Below, in pieces: positions 49,924 to 62,640 of a DNA stretch of 64,000 nucleotides. This DNA is from Diphasiastrum complanatum. Taxonomy: Eukaryota > Streptophyta > Lycopodiopsida > Lycopodiales > Lycopodiaceae. A program made the translations under genes and the position numbers. A model generated the notes under the pieces. The model did not search any database, was not told the DNA's origin, and worked only from the letters and a program-made list of their open reading frames with translations. Location of the stretch: the NCBI GenBank assembly GCA_029204225.1, contig CM055104.1:28526253-28590252 (forward strand). The letters run 5' to 3'. Every line of letters begins with the position of its first letter. Within the stretch, counting starts at the first letter, position 1.

Positions 49924-50453
49924 GTTGTTTTCTTTTCTAATTTTGCTTCCTTAATTTTCTTTCCTGCCTGCTTACGTTTCTTGTTTCACAACATCAAGAT
50001 ATTATCAGATCAGACATACAATCAATTTTTTTTGAGAAAACCATAGAAATCATTCTTTTCAGAAAATTTGTCTCACAACCACCTCAGCTATATTTGCCCA
50101 ACCCCCTTTTTTGCAGTGCACGATTTATTTATGGCCTCCAAAAATTCTGTCTCCGAGACAAACTTTTTAAAAATAGAAAAAAATTAGTTTTTTGCATCAG
50201 ATACTCATTAACAGAATTTGTAGACAATTTGCTGAGCTCAAAATCATCTCCACGATTTCTTTATCATCTCCGCGAATTCTGATCAAAAACATTTTTACAT
50301 TGTCAGACATTTTTTCTATTTTAGTGCACAAAAAATCACTTATAAAAATTCGCCGACCCTCAGAACACTACCTCAAAATTTGTGAACCTCAATAGGAAAT
50401 CGTGGACACTGAGCACGAATTCTAAGTAGAGTTGTGAATTCTGACCAAAAGAG
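49924..50453 (+). other. Spacer after integrase, AT-rich
   Basis: Non-coding sequence of about 530 bases between the integrase stop and a TATA-like box. Short frames without motifs. Confidence 0.4.
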
Positions 50454-50463
50454 TCTATATATA
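50454..50463 (+). promoter_or_regulatory. TATA-like box inside the Gypsy element
   Basis: TCTATATATA, within the palindrome GTCTATATATAGAC, is followed by a C/T-rich stretch and lies 120 bases before an ATG in the context GCCACCATGG. This spacing fits a promoter with a ~90-base leader. It could also be chance in AT-rich DNA. Confidence 0.5.
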
Positions 50464-50573
50464 GACCTCCCCTCTCCTCCCCATGAATTCATTCTAGATT
50501 CCTACTCTCGAGTTCATGCTGAAATTTTTCAAAATTTTCAAACTTGCCAGGACAATCTAGAATCACTGCCACC

Positions 50574-51303
50574 ATGGCCTCTCGAGACTCCTCGCTTTCT
50601 CTCCATCGCCGTAAGACCCCTAAACCTTATTCAAGGGACATTTTTATGATCTCTATCAAAAATTATGTTGAGCAATTTCTCCTGGCCAAAGATATTATGA
50701 CAAATCTCGGTTTTGATCTCACACACTTCCGTGACCAAAAGAGCGAGACCCTGATCCGAGCTGCCTACTCAACATATTCGGATGAGTTCTACACATTCAA
50801 AATCATCCAAGTGTGGCCATTCTACCATCATCAACATCTCTCCTGAGCATATCCAGAGTATTGGATTTCCTAATCTGGGAGCGACGATCCATGACAAGGG
50901 ACGTGTTATGATGCCAAATATTTCATCTCTAATAGAGGACGACAAAACTATTGCCCAAACCAACCAAGTGATTGCTATTTGTCTCCTTACCAATTCCCAT
51001 CTCTGAGAAGCATCAGAGATCATCGTTGCCATGATCGAGATTCATACCGTCAAAATGGATCGCATCCCACCGAGAGATCTTTTTTCCTTGACACTCACCA
51101 TGGATGATCCCACTCAAAATTACAAGTGGATAGAGAAGGTATCAGAGAAACTATGCAGGGCCCTAAAAGCCAGGAAACCAACCACCAAATGTGGATATTT
51201 CCTCCACATGTTGGTCACCAAACAGTTGGGACATCGAGCACCGCTGTTATCAAAGAGGTTGAAGATGTCTATTCGAGCACCAGAAAGCATGCCACCCCAC
51301 TAA
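50574..51303 (+). pseudogene. Extra ORF behind Gypsy integrase, first part
   Basis: The ATG at 50574 is in near-ideal context. The frame starts MASRDSSLSLHRRK and runs 90 codons to 50846; a shifted frame continues (GFPNLGATIHDKGRVMMPN, 50782-51006) and then another (DRIPPRDLFSLTLTMDD, 51031-51303). No signal peptide, membrane segment or known domain was seen. It lies on the same strand as pol, between integrase and the polypurine tract, where Athila- and Tat-type elements may carry a third ORF. Function unknown. Confidence 0.5.
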
Positions 51304-52562
51304 TATCAGCTGAGCATGTCTCACCCGCACCACCAACAAAAACGTAGAAGGGCAAGACACTCAACACAGATGCCACCATCTCTCTTGATATCCTATCTAG
51401 CAATATAGGGATAGAATATACTAAATCTAACGGGAGCTTGAAAACCTCTCAAGTCCCAAAGGAGGTTTTGACACAGCAAGAGGCCTTACTCCAAAAAGCC
51501 CACAACAACAAGCAGTAGCAGCAGCAGCAAACAGTTCACTCGATGTAGGTGCCTTCGGTTTTGGTTCTGTGGGTGTGGTTCTATCCACTTAGCCATCTTC
51601 CACGACTCCAATTTTTTTACTTGCCATCACCACTACTCTTCCACCACCACCCCCACCATTTACGATGACCTCCACACCCTCAATCACTCTCAACACGGGC
51701 TTTGATTCCACAATTCCACCAAATCCCTCACCTGTACATTCTTCCACCCTAGTTGACTCTACGGTCAATGTAGACGACTTTGCATTACAACCACTAACAC
51801 AACCCACATCCACCACCACCACCACTAATCTCCTCCACACGTCTCTGACATGCATTCAATCACCTCCTATCATACCACAATCACCTCCTCTCATCTCACA
51901 GTCACCTCCCCCTCCATTTTCTCACACTCCAACCTCTCTCCCCATTTTTGATTTTCTACACTTTTAACCTGATGCCATATCCTAACTATACACGCACTCT
52001 CCCTGACATTGGCCCTTGGGAGTAGTTACCCCTTGCAACCCAGAAAGCGGTATGGTTGGTGAATGATCTCCAATATAATCTATTCGGCACCGTAGGGGGA
52101 CAATACACCATGCGACAATTTGATGATGGCGCCAAGGTGGATCTTCAAAAGGAAAAAAACAAAATTGGAGGCGAGAGCAACAGGAGTTGCAGATCCAAAA
52201 TCTCATTGCTTTTAATCAACAATAGCACCAAATACTCGTCCACCTCCAACTGAAGGTATCCAACATGGAGACTGCCATTGATAACATTACAGCAGAAAGG
52301 GGTGAGGCCATAACAAATGCACAAACGCACGGTCCGCTATGAAGGAACAGTTGGATTTGGTGGATCTCAATGACTTCGCACCACCAGCTATTCCTGAGGG
52401 AACTCCAATTCTAGTGGTGGCCTATCAAACGCTGGCCCAAAATCTAAAAGCCACGACTTAATAGCACACTAAACTCCAACAATCATATACTACTTCCATC
52501 GAGGCCCTGAACCAGCACATCGTCACCCCCTGGAGGAATGATTAAAGGTAGCTGCCCAATCA
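51304..52562 (+). pseudogene. Extra ORF region, low-complexity middle
   Basis: A frame at 51665-51967 is rich in Pro, Ser and Thr (TSTTTTTNLLHTS, SPPIIPQSPPLISQSPPPPF), like a disordered linker. Between the frames are stops. It links the first and last parts of the unknown protein. Confidence 0.4.
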
Positions 52563-53657
52563 ATGCTGTCTGTCCATGCAAAGCACGCCCAGTTCCATGA
52601 TTCCGGGCACCACTTTGATGGATCCGATGGTGGAGATGGAGCAGGATTCCAGCAGCCTCCACCTGCTACTCAAGGCACATCATTTCAAGCCCAACCCCTG
52701 GGGCAAGGAGCTCAAGCACCAACTAATCCACAAGGCTCTGGAGGTACTGGCTTCCAACACTATCTTTTTCCTTCCTCCGCTTCTAACCCCATCGACACCA
52801 CTAACCTCCCATTTATTCAACGCCAATTTTTCCTTGAATCACAAAGAATTGCTGAAGCTAACCCTTGCTCTCCTCTCTCCCGCGAACCTGATCCACAAAT
52901 TCAGCATGCCATTGCCTCTGAAGCACCAACCATCGGGCACAAAATCACGTCCACAGAACCGAACAAGGAGTTCTGTGCATCTCAAGAATTTGCCAAACAA
53001 TATCCAACGACAAAGGAATGCGACGACTACATATTGCCAGATCTGGACCAGTGTAAAACCCATAAAGAAGCAGTCAAACTCCTGGATCCACAACCCCTCT
53101 GGCACCACTAGCTCTTCCTACAGAGCAAGACCGCCATGGCACAGTATCTCAAAGCACCCTCCTACATGCATACAAATCTCTATTATTATTTGGTAGTGAG
53201 ACGAGAACCATTTCTTGCCACCAAGGCCAAGAATCAACTATTTTGGCCCAACCTCACAGGCGTCAATACCGGCAACTTAGTCGAAGACACGGTCACCAAA
53301 TACCGTGATTTCTACCAGAAGCACCATGGCAACCCAGATTGTGACGTCAGATATTTTGTGAACAATTGCGGCCTGGTTGCATTTCTGGCAGAACTAAAAG
53401 GTTTTTGGCATCGAGGGCTTTCCCCAATAGCCATTGATATCAATAAATCATTGTGCACGCAAGAAGGCCACATCAACGTAACAAGGCTTTATTATCACAT
53501 CGCCCTTACTTTGGCCCTGCATGTTGATATGGGGGAGCTATGGAAAACCCACAATTTTCTACAGGGTATGCTCCATTACTACAAACCCATGCCCTTCCTG
53601 AGCAAATTACGGTGGCAAATCATGGAGGGCATTAGCAACAAAATTTACCAATCATAA
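52563..53657 (+). pseudogene. Extra ORF region, C-terminal part
   Basis: Two frames, 52563-53111 and 53136-53657. The first is Gln/Gly/Pro-rich and then polar (EFAKQYPTTKECDDYILPD). The second gives 173 residues with globular character: NQLFWPNLTGVNTGNLVED, YFVNNCGLVAFLAELKGFW, LYYHIALTLALHVDMGELW. A stop and a shift at about 53110 separate them. The stop at 53655 is 80 bases before the polypurine tract, so this ORF fills the element to its end. No family is recognised. Confidence 0.5.
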
Positions 53658-53734
53658 CAACAACAATCTCGCCTCCAAGAATCTCAAAAAATCTAGGACG
53701 AAAAAGCTTCGATTGGTGTGGGACCACCAATCCA

Positions 53735-53750
53735 ATAAGGAGGGGGATAA
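53735..53750 (+). other. Polypurine tract of the plus-strand Gypsy element
   Basis: AAGGAGGGGGATAA directly before an LTR start. Confidence 0.75.
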
Positions 53751-54570
53751 TGTTAGCAGCCGTGCTAACACAGAGAAAAATAAAAAGAAAGAAATAAAAC
53801 TCTGTGGCATGTGTTTTGTAAGCCCACGTATGAGTATCTGTCAATAAACTTCCACCATGGCATGTGTTTTGTAAGTCCATGAGTAGAAGCTTAAAATAAT
53901 AATAAAATAGCTTAAACTTAGATTTAGAACTTAGACTTAGGAAACTTAAGCTTAGAAATATTTGTCTTAAGTTATCCTAAGTTAGAAACTTTGAAGTTCT
54001 AAATCCTAAGTTAGAAGTTCTAGAATGGCTAGAAATAAGTTAGTCCCATAAGTTAGTGGATACTTATTGAAGACCCTCCTTGCCATAAAAGGAGAGGTAT
54101 TTGCCATGCAATAACACTTTTGAGATTATGCTAATTGCTCTCTCTTGTGATTATCTTGCTATTTCACTTGTGTTCCCTTTGGAAAGTTGCATAGCTTGAG
54201 GGAAGTTGCTTGGGCCTCCTCTTGACTCCTTTTCATCGGTTTCTATATTGTGGCATGTTCTTATTTGCTATTTGCTTAGTTAGCCGCAATCTATTATTTC
54301 TATCTCCCTTTTGGGTGTTAAATTAGAAGTAGTTTAATCTTCTTGCTAGTTGGGTACCGCCTTAGCAAGGTCTTATTATTTTGTTAATCTTGGTTAGTTG
54401 GGAAGCCTTAGCCAAGCTAGTTCTATTTCCGTATCAAGCACCAGTTGGGAAATCCTTGGTGCTCCCGTTCTTGTTTGTTTACTTCCATTTTGAAAGCTTT
54501 GGTGGGTTCTTAAAAGGTGGATGATCCTCTCTACACTATACTACACCCGTGAGTAGATCTAGCCATCGCG
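53751..54570 (+). mobile_element. 3' LTR of the plus-strand Gypsy element, end uncertain
   Basis: It starts TGTTAGCAGCCGTGCTAACA, an inverted repeat with itself. It contains the direct repeat TGGCATGTGTTTTGTAAG (53807 and 53859) and a TATA-like CATAAAAGGAG near 54078. The right end may be earlier, because a fourth Copia begins nearby and its own LTR could occupy part of this stretch. Confidence 0.5.
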
Positions 54571-54672
54571 TAAACTAGAAATACTTCCAACACTTATCCA
54601 TCATTTGTTGAGAGAAAAGTGAGTGCTAGGTGCATTAGGACAAAAACTAAAAGTTGAAGAATCATTATATTC

Positions 54673-55149
54673 ATGGCTTCCAATGGTGGGATCACGTTAG
54701 AAACTAATGACAGGTTGAGTTTATCAAACTACTCTACCTGGAAAGTGAGGATGGAGTCCTTACTTGAGTTGAATGAACTCATGGACATAGTTGCAGGAAC
54801 TGAAGAGAGACCAGCCATAGTTCAAGAGCAATAACAGAGTGGAGACAAGAAGACATGCGTGAGATGCAAACGCGAAGGACAGACTGACGATTTATGTTGG
54901 CTCAATCCAAAAAATGAATGTATTCATTGTTATAAGAAGGGTCATGTAGCCATGGGTTGCCACCAGAACCCAAGAAACAAAGCAGCTCAAAGCAGACAGG
55001 AGAATAACAATACTTTATCCTATGTTGAGCAGCCAAAGGGCTCAAAGATGGGTGAAGAAAGATCTAATTACGGAAATTCGACGGCCTACATCTATGCAAA
55101 TATGTGTGCAGTGTCAACACCTAACACACAGGAGGTAATCCTTGATTAA
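54673..55149 (+). pseudogene. Fourth Copia gag, internally deleted
   Basis: It starts MASNGGITLETNDRLSLSNY and reads 53 codons to a TAA at 54832-54834. The UBN2 part is missing. A second frame begins soon after and carries an intact zinc knuckle CIHCYKKGHVAMGC (CX2CX4HX4C). The loss removes most of the capsid region. Confidence 0.85.
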
Positions 55150-55395
55150 GGATCTATCTCACACTTCATTACATCAAGACGGATCATGTCTGATTTCCAA
55201 AGTGCAAATCCATCAAGACTTATTATCCTTGGAGATGAATCGAAGCGTCAAATGAATGGCATTGGTTCATTGTGGCTCAACACAAATGGCAGAGACAAAC
55301 GACTTGAAGATGTTCTGTTTGTGCCTACACTGCAACATGACTTGCTATCAGTGGTTGATGCAGGGATGCGTCTGATGTTCTTAGACGAAGCGTGA
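55150..55395 (+). pseudogene. Fourth Copia protease, active site lost
   Basis: Where WxxDSGxSxH is expected the text reads VILD, stop, GSISHFITS, so the Asp is followed by a stop and the Ser-Gly is broken. The later block LEDVLFVPTLQHDLLSV is normal. Confidence 0.8.
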
Positions 55396-56191
55396 ATCAA
55401 GTACATCAGACTCATGATGATTCACCAGATACTCTATGGCACATGAGACTATGCCATATGAATTCAATGGCACTATATCAGGCAAGCCATCATGGAGCAA
55501 TCACAGGGGTGATCATCTCGAATGCAAGCAGTTCGATGACCTGTGATGCATGTCTGAAGGGTAAGATGTCACGTACTCTTGTTGTAAAAGACTCCTACAG
55601 AACTACAAAGATTCTGGAGCTTGTACATTCTGACATCTGTGGACCTTTCAACGTGATCTCAGTAGGAGGCTCAAAGTATTATATAACCTTTATTGATGAT
55701 TACATTAAATTTGCCAGAGTCTATTTTATTCACAATAAATCAGAAGCACTTGACAAGTTCACGGAGTATGTGAACTGGGCAGAAAGATGCACTGGTAATA
55801 AAGTGAAGCAGATCAGAATATATCGAGGTGGGCAATACATCTTGAATCGATTTACTGACTTCTACAATGATCGTGGAATCATTCATAGAATAACTGCATC
55901 TTACACACTGCAGCACAACGATGTTGTAGAAAGAAAGAACATGACTCTAATGGAAGCTGCCAGGTGCATGATGGCCTATTCAAAGGCTCCAAGAGTGTTG
56001 TGGGCTGAAGTAGTAGCTATAGCTACTTATATTCTAAATAGGATAGGAAAGTCTGGTGTTCCTCACATGACACCACATGAATTATGGTGGGGTAAAAAAC
56101 CCAATCTGACTCACATCTGTATCTTTGGCTATGCTATTTATGCACATGTTTCTGATAAGCTTCGAAAGAAGCTTGATGAGAAAGCTGAATA
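55392..56191 (+). pseudogene. Fourth Copia integrase, second Asp lost
   Basis: One 266-codon frame: LWHMRLCHMN and CDACLKGK (zinc site, with the Gly-His of LGH changed to Cys-His), D in HSDICGPF, then IRIYRGGQY where a SDRGGEY-type block is expected, so the second catalytic Asp is Tyr. The Glu in DVVERKN is kept. TPHELWWGKKPNL follows. Confidence 0.88.
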
Positions 56192-58115
56192 GGGATATCT
56201 TGTCATACTACAGAGTCTATATGCTAGAGACGAACATAGTGAAGACATTCAAAGATATCAAATTTGATGAGAGCAGAACGATGGCCAATGATGATCCTGT
56301 CAGTTATGAAGTCCTTGGCAGACAATACTATGATCTACCAACTGTGACAGAGGGAGCAGATGACGAACACTCAGGCGAAGATGTTCGAGTCGCACCTCAT
56401 TCGAGTGACGAATTAGACGAAGAAAAATTTGCAAGCCAATCTATTGCTACTGTATCTGTAAACCATAATTTATTCGAGCCTAACAGAGCTAATAAAGACA
56501 AGAGCATTGTAGTTTCAAAAGGATCTCAGATCAACAAGAGCATGAAGAGCGCCAGCAAGATTTGTGCCAGACAGCTTAGCTTCTACATCAGAAGAGTTTT
56601 GTGAATTCAGTGGAGAAGCACAAACATTCGAGGAAGCAGTTGAATGTCCAGAAAAGGACAAATGGATGCAAGCTGTGAACAAGGAGATGGAATCCATGAG
56701 GAAGAATCAGGTATGGACGTCGCAGCCATACCAGATAAGCGAAAGACTATTAAATACAAGTGGATATACAAGCTGAAGTACAGACCGAATGGAGATATTT
56801 CTAAATATAAAGCAAGACTTGTAGCGAAAGGATTTTCTCAGAGATATGGTATTTATTATGCTGAGACCTTCTCTCCTGTCGTGAAACATTCGTCCCTACG
56901 TTACTGTTCACATATGCAGCTGCTTATGATCTCAGGATTCACATCGTGGACGAGAAGATAGCCTTCTTGCATGGCGAGCTAGACGAGGAAGTCTACATGT
57001 ATCAACCCCCAAGCTACATTTCAAATTACTTCCTACTTATGCATGCAGAGTTCATAGGAGTATCTATGGTCTGAAGCAGTCAGTGCGACAATGGCATAAG
57101 AAGAAATATAAAGCCTTTAAGTCTTTAGGATTCAAGCCACTAGTTGCTGATTCTAATGTTTATGTAAAAATAATAGATGGCAAGATCATCATTGTAGTTG
57201 TGTATGTTGACAACACTTTGATATTCTACAAAAGTGAAGAGCTTATTGCTAATACATCTTAAAACATTTCGAGATTGCAGACCTGGGAGAAGGCAGATGT
57301 TATCTTGGCTTACAAATTGACAGGGACTATGAGGGAGGTAAGTTGTACCTTCATCAATCTAGATATACCCAGAAAATCCTAGAAGATTTTGGGATGCTGA
57401 GTTGCAAGAGAGCAAATACTCCCATGCTTGCAGGAACAATTTTGACGAATGAAGATTGTTCGAAGACTGAAGAAGAAAGAGAGTTGATGCAGGTTACACC
57501 ATATCCAAGATCAACTCATTGGAAGATTGCGAAACGAATTTTGCAATACCTCCAATTAACGAAGGATTTTGGTTTGTGTTATTCTCGTGATGTAGGGTAG
57601 ATGCTTTCCTACAGTGATGCTAGCTGGGCATCTCTCAAGGACGACTGCAAACGTGTCTCAGGAGGATGTACCATCACATCAGGAGCACCAATTCTCTAGG
57701 TCAACAAGAAGCAGACCATCGTGGCTAGTCATCCTGCGAAGCCGAGTATGTTGCAGCAACAAAGATGCCTAATGAAATCATTTGGCTCAAATAGTTCCTT
57801 GACGAACTGGGCAAAATAAGGAGTGAGTTTTTGATTTTGCAGATGAACAATACAACTACAATACATCTGCCAAAGGATCCTGTGTTTCATTCAAGGACAA
57901 AACACATCACAATCAAGTATCACTTGATAAGGGACCTGATCGGGAAGAAGATGCTGAAGACTATCTTCATTGGAACAAAGGAGATGGTGGCTGACATTTT
58001 CACAAAGGCCTTAGACAAAGGTATGTTTGAAAAACAGAGGAGCAATCTTGGAGTCATCAAGCTACCATGCTTTGAGAGGGAGCTAAAGAAACAAAACGTT
58101 TCTATGTTGTGTTAA
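56192..58115 (+). pseudogene. Fourth Copia RT and RNase H, YVDD altered
   Basis: RT blocks: WMQAVNKEMESMRKNQVW, YKWIYKLKYRPNGDI, VAKGFSQRYG, TFSPVVKHSSLR. The catalytic block reads VVVYVDNTLIF, so the second Asp of YVDD is Asn. RNase H keeps SYSDASWAS; the CEAEY block is frameshifted. The end is HSRTKHITIKYHLIRDL ... MVADIFTKAL. Frameshifts and stops occur throughout (near 56590, 56950, 57260, 57600). Confidence 0.87.
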
Positions 58116-58164
58116 TCTAAAAAAAAAACGTAGACCAGTAGTGTCTGTCTACATTTTGGAGGAT

Positions 58165-59520
58165 TGTAGGGATGATATAGCCGGTAGTGACTAGCAATCA
58201 TATCTGAAATCCATCCAAATTGTTTTCGTTTGCGATTAATTTGGTCAATATCAAGGCTTGTACAAGTCTCATTTCCTCCAGTTTCGCTTCATTTTGTTTT
58301 GTTTGAGAGCCTGATTGATATTTGCAATTAGCGTTATCCACATTTTTGCATCAGATGTTAGTATCAAGAATGATACTTCTTTTGCAAATGATTGTGTCTC
58401 TAATGATGTTAATGTCAAAGAGCTTGCAAGGATCAAGGCGGATCACCATGAAGAAGGAAGTGTGTCAAGGGTCGAAGAGGAGGTGGTTTCTTCTCAACTT
58501 GTGATCCCAAGAAGCTTCTTAAGAGACAAGGCCGATTCTATGTAGCTCACATTTCATAAGAAGAAGAATAACATTTTAGGTGGTATCTACTTTAACACAT
58601 TCACTTTTTCTTTCCTTGTATCATTTAATGAATCGCTTGCTTTGATGAGATTTTTGCATCTCAAGTTTGGAGTGAGACAAAACTAGTTTTGTACGATGTC
58701 TCTTGGAAGGACATATCTTATGTTCTTAATGGTTCATAATTGGTTCTAGATCAATTGTAAATCAAGTGGTTAATTCATCAAAGGTATGCTCTTGGTTCTT
58801 GTAAGAGCGAGAATGATTTTCTTATTCATAGTGTTAAAAAATGTGTTTTTTCATTTTGTGAGGCAAATTCTACACTTCTCATGAGGATAAGTGAATCATC
58901 CACAAAGGAAATTTATATCCATGAGCAAGTAAGAATCCTCAATGAGTTCAAGATTGCTATTGATTACAAGATTAGAGATATTATGCAAAATGTTCATAGT
59001 TTGTCAACTAGTCAAGCTAGTATGCAAAATCTTGATAATCAACACTTGTGCCTACTTTGTGATCTTGATCTCCATGATCATTGTGAGGCATTTAGCCCTT
59101 GGATTTGAATCATTATTTTGCATCTATTTTCAAGGAAGGTGGCAATGGATTTTCATCGAAGAAATCCTCTCATTGCAATGGTGAATTGGATGCTACCACA
59201 AGTCCCTCGGCACAACATATCCATGACAAAGGGTCCACTTGAGATGCTAGCATTAGCATCTTAAGATATTTGGTTGATCTAGTACCTCATCAAGCTAATT
59301 TATGAGGAGTGTGAAAAATAGAAAAAAATTAGTAGCTTGATTGATTTTTCAATCTCATGTACAAATGTCCATTAGTGCCTTGTACATATTTTCAAGTAGA
59401 GCCTGAAAATTCAAGAGGTCTCCAACTCGAGTCTAGTGAGATGGTGACAGTTGTCACAAAATGTAAGGATTCGTTTTTGCTAGTATGCAACCAAATCCAC
59501 ATCTCAATGTCAAATATGGC
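58165..59520 (+). mobile_element. Region after the fourth Copia, LTR-like and unassigned
   Basis: TGTAGGGATGATATAGCC at 58165 follows a GGAGGA purine run and may be the 3' LTR start. Beyond, open frames at 58315-58545 and 58881-59108 have no known domain. Another retroelement interior is likely, but it was not identified. Confidence 0.35.
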
Positions 59521-59700
59521 CCAATCAAATTAAGAGGTCCAAATACTAAAGCCAATCACATTGAGAGGTGCAAAATGGTTGGCCTAGTCTTGTTTAGAGG
59601 TGCAAATCACGTAGCCAATCAATTTGTGAGGTCCAAGGTAGTTGGTCCAATCATGGAGAGAGGTGGGAATTTAGAGGTCCAATCTTTATGAGAGGTGGAA
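59521..59700 (+). repeat. 31-bp minisatellite with a CCAATC core
   Basis: Units start at 59521, 59552, 59583, 59615 and about 59646 (31-32 bases each), of the form CCAATCA..TT..GAGGTGCAAA. They drift towards the right end. The overlapping 68-aa frame (GPIKLRGPN, ANHIERCK) mirrors the repeat and is not taken as a gene. Confidence 0.8.
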
Positions 59701-61079
<1,379 letters not shown>

Positions 61080-61735
61080 CCTCTTACTGCTCTTATCCAA
61101 TTCCTACATTTTCGTCCCTTCGACCTTTCCCTCCCTCCCATCTCCCCAACCTCGTCCATCATGTTAGACCAACCTTCCGACAAACCCACACCCGCCGTAA
61201 ACTAACTTCGAAAGGTCGCAAGGGATCTCCCCCACCAAAACAGCTTAAAAGTAAGTTGTCCCCTAGACTCAGTGTAAGAATCGCCTTATGAAAATCGGAC
61301 TAGATTCTGTTGCAAAACCACCCAACCAACAATAAATGGCTAGTCAATACCTTAACCACTTCACCCCCATGCCATGGTGAATGAATGCAAGAGAGGAGAG
61401 AAAACTTGGCTCAAGAATCTGAAATTCCAAAAGGGAGATGGGCGAGTTTGGCATGGTAAATATTTTCTCCAAGAGGAGAGAATATTTCCCTTAGGATCCC
61501 CATGCAGCCTATAATAAGCTACTGACCTCCTATTTTTGCATTATAGCAGTCTAACACTATGCAAGTGCTCCTATGTCCAATTATATGTCTGGGCCCTCAT
61601 ATGATTATTAATTATCTTTACAAGCCAAGCCTGGAATGACGAGACAAAACCAATAACCAAATACACCGGAATGACCAACTATCCATCTCAAGAATTACTC
61701 AAAATCCCTCATACTGGACATGGACGTAACATTCT
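61080..61735 (-). mobile_element. Probable 3' LTR side of a minus-strand chromovirus
   Basis: On the minus strand the polypurine tract is followed by TGTTACGTCC at about 61735, a plausible LTR start, so the LTR extends to the left. Outer end unknown, and the AT array probably lies outside it. Confidence 0.45.
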
Positions 61736-62640
61736 TCTCCCCTTAAACAAGTTCTGTCCTCAGAACGAATAACTAGGGAAGATCCAATTTGTATGCTTTT
61801 AACTCTTGCCCATGAATCACTATCCTATATTTTGACCAACCAACCTAAGCAAGCACTCAGAGATAGAAGAATTTCTCAATTGTTTATCTCTGATTCTGAG
61901 TACTCTTTTAGGGTCCAAAGGTACATTAAGGGATAAGTCCTCCAAATGTGTAAAATCTTCAATACAATTAATTGTCATCATCATATAAACTAAATTTACA
62001 TGATACACAGGATGAGCAGTCGACCAAACCTGAAGATTAAATTCAACAGCTAACAAATCAATAATTTAACTTTCAACTTTACCCTGAAAATCAATTCTTA
62101 GTTTGACTTCAATACCAAATAAGTACTTATCAAATTATATATCTTTGCACTGATGTACTACATCGACCTTTAGAAGTACGTTAAGAGATAAATTTTTCTA
62201 TTGGGCCTGATTCTCTCCAATCTAGTAACATCACCTTCATGTAACCTCAATTTACATGAATCTGTCGGTGAAAAGTCACTTTTAATTGGAAATCAATGTC
62301 CAAAAGTTAAAGATCCAAACAATTATAGTCCAAGACTATCCACAATTTCTTGCAAACCAGTCATAAATGCTTCTTGGTACAAATACACTTAGAATATTTT
62401 CAGAAACTAAGGTACAAAAACTCATCCCACCAAAATCTCTTAGGAGATCCATCAAGATAAAAAAACAACTTTAACTCAGTCCTGAGTACCCCAGATATTC
62501 TCGAGTTAAGTGCTCTTATTCGTAACAACATATGCGAGAAAATAACAACCTTCAATCTTGATAGATACGTTTGTCTTCTAATTAACCAGAGATTTAGGCT
62601 GAAAACAGTACACAAGCATCCCTTGACTACAAACTATAGT
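61736..62640 (-). pseudogene. Chromovirus Gypsy pol C-terminus (integrase/chromodomain region)
   Basis: Minus-strand text shows STAHPVYHVNLV and DPKRVLRIRDKQLRNSSISE, the layout of the integrase tail leading into a chromodomain. The tail ends DSWARVKSIQ and RSEDRTCLRGEEC with the purine run AAGGGGAGAAGAA at 61736-61751. Further upstream (62400-62615) a decayed core fragment (GVLRTELKLF, SPKRFWWDEFLYLS) is seen. Chromodomains target integration to modified histones; here stops interrupt all parts. Confidence 0.65.

Noticed and set aside
50574-53657. Envelope gene
   Set aside because: Position would fit, but no signal peptide, transmembrane segment or fusion-like stretch was seen.
59485-59691. 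68-aa ORF as a small gene
   Set aside because: Its residues repeat in step with the 31-bp minisatellite.
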